Source of the DNA: Nitrospirota bacterium
GTDB lineage: Bacteria > Nitrospirota > Nitrospiria > Nitrospirales > UBA8639
Assembly (NCBI GenBank): GCA_029881175.1
Contig: JAOUNC010000102.1
Location: 1 to 8,517, forward strand
Direction: 5' to 3'
DNA: 8,517 bases
Of the stretch, positions 6,285 through 8,517 are shown in pieces. Every line of letters begins with the position of its first letter. The stretch's first letter is position 1. Below the pieces are notes generated by a model. The model had not been told where the DNA came from, ran no database searches, and worked only from the letters and a program-made list of their open reading frames with translations. Both the position numbers and the translations under genes were made by a program.

Positions 6285-6653
6285 CTAGACAGGGCTTTTG
6301 GCTGACTCAATTTCGGTAGCAGTAATGAGACTGGCCAAATAGTCGGTGACAAATACCAAAGCTTCTTCCCGTCCATCAGCTCTACGCCCCTTCTCTCTTC
6401 TTTGAATAGAGAGCTCATGCTCTAAGTCTGATTTCACATCCCCTAATAGCTTCTGTAAGGAAGCCGTGGTGAGATTCATATCAACATCTTCTAATTCTTG
6501 GCATCGATCTAATACCCAATTGAGTCCTTCTACCTTACCTAGGTATCGATCCTGCTCGGCTTGGTCAATTCTCCCCATGGTGGATGCAAAAGCCTGGCAT
6601 TCATAAATGAGATTGTAAAAGCTTGCAACGGCTCTGTGTAAAGTAGAGTTCAT
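6285..6653 (-). CDS. Hypothetical 122-aa protein, probably helical
   Basis: I do not recognise this protein. It is 122 residues, charged and without proline until the C terminus, so probably all-helical: an amphipathic N-terminal part (LHRAVASFYNLIYECQAF, 5-22), a middle segment with VEGLNWVLDRCQELEDVDMN (41-60), a charged stretch DLEHELSIQRREKGRRADGREE (76-97) and a C-terminal helix VFVTDYLASLITATEIESA (100-118). Two cysteines (C19, C51) are not arranged as a metal site. There is no signal peptide or membrane segment. The start is well supported: AAGGA lies seven bases before the ATG at 6653, and a perfect TATAAT lies about 40 bases upstream. The next gene downstream, the 83-aa membrane protein, follows after 32 nt, so the two may be co-transcribed. 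Confidence 0.65.
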   Translation of the reverse strand: MNSTLHRAVASFYNLIYECQAFASTMGRIDQAEQDRYLGKVEGLNWVLDRCQELEDVDMNLTTASLQKLLGDVKSDLEHELSIQRREKGRRADGREEALVFVTDYLASLITATEIESAKSPV

Positions 6654-6693
6654 TCTGTATTCCTTCCAAATTTTTAGGAACCTTCGATTAACA

Positions 6694-6732
6694 ATTATAA
6701 ACCCTAACCAGGGAACCTGCTAGTTCCTTGGT
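6694..6732 (-). promoter_or_regulatory. Promoter of the 122-aa gene: TATAAT with a dyad on the -35 position
   Basis: On the minus strand a perfect TATAAT lies at 6699-6694, putting the start of transcription near 6687 and a leader of about 34 nt before ATG 6653. No good -35 hexamer exists. Instead a dyad with 10-base arms (ACCAGGGAAC at 6707-6716, GTTCCTTGGT at 6723-6732, one mismatch) is centred on 6717-6722, exactly where a -35 with a 17-nt spacer would fall. This is the layout of a regulated promoter. The plus-strand version also resembles a hairpin followed by five T, so a terminator is the alternative reading. Confidence 0.45.
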
Positions 6733-6748
6733 CATTTTTCACACATTT

Positions 6749-6760
6749 TAATCGAGATTA
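6749..6760. repeat. TAATC-N2-GATTA dyad, copy 1
   Basis: TAATC-GA-GATTA (TTAATC/GATTAA if one more base per arm is counted, 6748-6761). It lies 10 nt past the stop of the 111-aa gene and about 67 nt upstream of the predicted transcription start of the 122-aa gene. The same ten defined bases recur at 7119-7130. Possible operator. Confidence 0.4.
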
Positions 6761-6770
6761 ATTGTAAAGG

Positions 6771-7106
6771 TCAGGTAAACAACAGGGGATGGAATTCTGC
6801 CATAAACCCATAATAAAGCGGGGCAAACTGCTTTAAACTCCCTGGGCTATTTTCTTTTAATCTTTTAAAAAAGAACACTTGATGGCTAGGGTCAATTTTT
6901 TCTAACAGTTTACCTAATTCGGCCATTGAAAAAGACCCTTGTGGGACACTGAGCACATAATGCACCAATCGCTCAACAAATTGGTGCATAACATAATCAC
7001 TCAGTAGGTACTGTGAGGGGATTTTCCCGTTCTTAATGATTTCCCCAAATGGAACAGCTTGAGAGGAAAACGGACTATTTTCACTGGAAACAGGTAACTG
7101 ATTCAC
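6771..7106 (-). CDS. Hypothetical 111-aa protein
   Basis: I do not recognise this protein. It is 111 residues: a polar, probably disordered start (1-20, rich in S, N, Q and P), then helix-like segments YLLSDYVMHQFVERLVHYVL (33-52), FSMAELGKLLEKI (59-71) and QVFFFKRLKEN (76-86), and an aromatic C terminus with LYYGFMAEFHPLLF (97-110). There is no signal peptide, clear membrane segment or metal motif. The start is a GTG at 7106 without a Shine-Dalgarno; an in-frame TGA three codons upstream excludes longer forms, and the next methionine (40) would leave only 72 residues. A good extended -10 promoter about 50 nt upstream supports a gene reading this way. Composition is A+T-rich like its two downstream neighbours. 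Confidence 0.55.
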   Translation of the reverse strand: MNQLPVSSENSPFSSQAVPFGEIIKNGKIPSQYLLSDYVMHQFVERLVHYVLSVPQGSFSMAELGKLLEKIDPSHQVFFFKRLKENSPGSLKQFAPLYYGFMAEFHPLLFT

Positions 7107-7118
7107 GTTAATTCAAAG

Positions 7119-7130
7119 TAATCCGGATTA
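7119..7130. repeat. TAATC-N2-GATTA dyad, copy 2
   Basis: TAATC-CG-GATTA, a perfect 12-base palindrome located 12 nt upstream of the GTG start of the 111-aa gene, inside its predicted leader. It matches copy 1 (6749-6760) at all ten arm positions. Confidence 0.4.
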
Positions 7131-7161
7131 AAAACTTTCTTTCTTTCAAAAGGTTGCTTTG

Positions 7162-7189
7162 ATTGTATCAGGCAATTAGAGCAATTCAA
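7162..7189 (-). promoter_or_regulatory. Promoter of the 111-aa gene with extended -10
   Basis: On the minus strand TTGAAT (7189-7184) and TACAAT (7167-7162) are 16 nt apart, and TGA directly precedes TACAAT, giving an extended -10. Transcription would begin near 7155, about 49 nt before GTG 7106. Two direct copies of AATTGC (7186-7181 and 7177-7172) overlap the -35 and spacer. Confidence 0.5.
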
Positions 7190-7207
7190 ACCTATTATTC
7201 CATTTAT

Positions 7208-7228
7208 TTCCAAAAACAGATTTTGGAA
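7208..7228. repeat. 8-bp dyad upstream of the 111-aa gene promoter
   Basis: Perfect arms TTCCAAAA (7208-7215) and TTTTGGAA (7221-7228) with a five-base loop ACAGA, centred about 63 nt upstream of the predicted transcription start of the 111-aa gene, a common distance for an activator site. It is followed by no T-run in either direction. A dyad this size can arise by chance in A+T-rich DNA. Confidence 0.3.
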
Positions 7229-7297
7229 GTAAAAAATTAAAATTCTTCAGCAACTCAAATCAGACAAAAAAGTTCGAGGGAAATCGTAACCTTGTGC

Positions 7298-7333
7298 AAA
7301 AAAAAGCAGGGGGCGACGACGTCGCCCCCTGCT
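7298..7333 (-). terminator. Strong intrinsic terminator after nxrB
   Basis: A perfect 13-bp G+C-rich stem (7305-7317 with 7321-7333, arms AGCAGGGGGCGAC and GTCGCCCCCTGCT) with a three-base loop is followed on the minus strand by a run of eight T (7305-7298). It lies 29 nt past the nxrB stop. There is no T-run on the plus side, so it works in the nxrB direction only and separates the operon from the small genes downstream. Confidence 0.93.
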
Positions 7334-7362
7334 CTCACCGAAACGGTGCCGTGAGGCTCCGT

Positions 7363-8517
7363 TTACAGCCAGTTTACCCGTTCAGCTGGACGGATATAAA
7401 TTGGCTCTTCCACTTGTTGCCGGACGGCTTCCTTGCCCGATTTGTTGAAGCCCAGCACCGTGTCGTTGTACATCTCGAACTTCCGACCGTGAATTTGGGT
7501 TTCGAACACTTTCGGTCCAGGAATGACGTCATACCGGAAGATGATCTGTTGGCTCGCTCTCCAGAGCTGTAACACGGCCAACAATTCCCGGCTTGGCACC
7601 AAATATTTCTCAATGGCATTATCCACGCCCGGCCCAAACATCTGCCGGATGTAGCCACGAGGAGCTTGCCGTGGGGGAATGTAGTAGCCATTGGGCTCCG
7701 TACCCCATTGCGGGTAGAGTGGCAAGGCCACTTGTTCCACACGAATGGCATAATACAACGGATTCCAACGATCTTCCGCCCACAACCCGTCATCACCGAC
7801 TTTTACCAAGCCTTGGAGTCGGATTTTTCCGACGCACGCTGCCATACAACGTGTTTCCATTGGCTCACCACCGGTCAAAGGATCTTTCCCTTCAACCCGT
7901 GGATAGCAGGCAATACATTTTTCCGATACTCGAGTCGTTCCCCGATACATCGGCTTTTTGAACGGGCATTGCTCCACACACTTTTTGTAACCACGGCAAC
8001 GGTTTTGGTCAATCAAGACAATCCCGTCCTCAGGCCGTTTATAAATGGCCTTACGTGGACAAGCTGCCAAGCAACCAGGATACGTACAATGGTTACAAAT
8101 ACGCTGAAGGTAGAAGAAATAGGTTTCATGCTCCGGCAAGCTGCTGCCGGTCATTTTCCATGGTTCTTCTTTCGTGAACCCGGTTTTATCGATGCCTTCC
8201 ACAATGGCCCGCATCGACGTCGCCGTATCTTCATAGATATTCACGAAACGCCATTCTTGGTCAGTTGGGATATATCCGATTGCTGCTTGGCCAATTTTGG
8301 CGCCAGCATCAAAAATCGTCATCCCTTCAAACACTCCATAAGGTGCATGGTGTTTGCGGCCGACCCGCACGTTCCACACCTGCCCTCCTGGATTGACTTG
8401 CTCGATCAACTGCGTGATTTTCACATCATAGAACTGTGGGTATCCACCATAAGGCTTCGTTTCCACATTGTTCCACCACATGTATTCCTGCCCTTTGGAG
8501 AACAGCCACGTGGACTT
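7363..8517 (-). CDS. nxrB: Nitrite oxidoreductase beta subunit, 5' end outside window
   Basis: The iron-sulfur subunit of nitrite oxidoreductase passes electrons from the molybdenum site of NxrA, where nitrite becomes nitrate, towards the membrane partner; in Nitrospira the complex is thought to face the periplasm. The window holds 384 codons to TAA at 7363, entering at KSTWLFSKGQEYMWWNN. Inferred full length is 429, so the first 45 residues, including the first cysteine cluster, are outside. Eleven ligand cysteines are visible (full-length numbers inferred): C186, C189, C194, C198 (CNHCTYPGCLAAC); C219, C225, C229 (CRGYKKCVEQC); C246, C249, C269, C273. With four outside this gives 15, enough for three [4Fe-4S] and one [3Fe-4S], as in NarH; tyrosine in CRGYKKC replaces NarH's tryptophan. 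No frameshift is seen. A strong terminator follows; nxrA would be expected upstream. Confidence 0.96.
   Translation of the reverse strand, partial: KSTWLFSKGQEYMWWNNVETKPYGGYPQFYDVKITQLIEQVNPGGQVWNVRVGRKHHAPYGVFEGMTIFDAGAKIGQAAIGYIPTDQEWRFVNIYEDTATSMRAIVEGIDKTGFTKEEPWKMTGSSLPEHETYFFYLQRICNHCTYPGCLAACPRKAIYKRPEDGIVLIDQNRCRGYKKCVEQCPFKKPMYRGTTRVSEKCIACYPRVEGKDPLTGGEPMETRCMAACVGKIRLQGLVKVGDDGLWAEDRWNPLYYAIRVEQVALPLYPQWGTEPNGYYIPPRQAPRGYIRQMFGPGVDNAIEKYLVPSRELLAVLQLWRASQQIIFRYDVIPGPKVFETQIHGRKFEMYNDTVLGFNKSGKEAVRQQVEEPIYIRPAERVNWL

Noticed and set aside
7135..7147. CTTTCTTTCTTTC (GAAAG repeats on the minus strand) as a Shine-Dalgarno for the 111-aa gene
   Set aside because: It is about 30 nt from the GTG, too far unless the leader palindrome folds; not supported.
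7593..7961. 122-codon plus-strand open frame opposite nxrB
   Set aside because: Shadow of a highly conserved gene; no signal of its own.
1..8517. CRISPR arrays, tRNA or rRNA genes, insertion sequences, toxin-antitoxin or phage genes
   Set aside because: No regular direct repeats, cloverleaf-like sequences, transposase motifs or paired toxin-antitoxin frames were seen on either strand.

Overview
The window looks like a chromosomal piece of a nitrite-oxidising Nitrospira. The strongest sign is the C-terminal 384 codons of the nitrite oxidoreductase beta subunit gene (nxrB) at the right edge. It has the expected Fe-S cysteine pattern, implies the 429-residue length I recall for Nitrospira NxrB, and carries the genus-level nxrB PCR primer sites at exactly gene positions 169 and 638. 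Base composition is mixed, about half G+C in the conserved genes. From memory that is lower than most freshwater or sludge Nitrospira and closer to the marine N. marina type; that placement is inference.

Left two thirds (1-5334, all minus strand): six genes read right to left. A DUF502 membrane protein, a GNAT acetyltransferase and an exported S58/P1 (DmpA-like) peptidase lie 15-18 nt apart. After a 141-nt gap come a stand-alone FIST-domain protein, an exported FKBP-type prolyl isomerase and gcvT (glycine cleavage aminomethyltransferase), which runs off the left edge. The FKBP stop and the gcvT start share one base.

Middle (5335-5943): a 312-nt intergenic region with a reasonable plus-strand promoter leads to the only plus-strand gene, a Trm112-like small protein that starts at a GTG with a good Shine-Dalgarno.

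Right third (5944-7362): an A+T-rich stretch with three small minus-strand genes of unknown function: an 83-aa membrane protein, a 122-aa probably helical soluble protein and a 111-aa protein. It is unusually rich in dyads. One motif, TAATC-N2-GATTA, occurs twice, just before and just after the 111-aa gene. Another dyad sits exactly on the -35 position of a consensus TATAAT promoter, and a 9-bp hairpin ends in the start codon of the 83-aa gene. A strong intrinsic terminator separates this cluster from nxrB.

Functionally, nxrB belongs to the energy-conserving nitrite oxidation enzyme, gcvT to one-carbon/glycine metabolism, and the peptidase and FKBP to the cell envelope. The most open question is the small-gene cluster directly downstream of nxrB, which may have its own local regulator.
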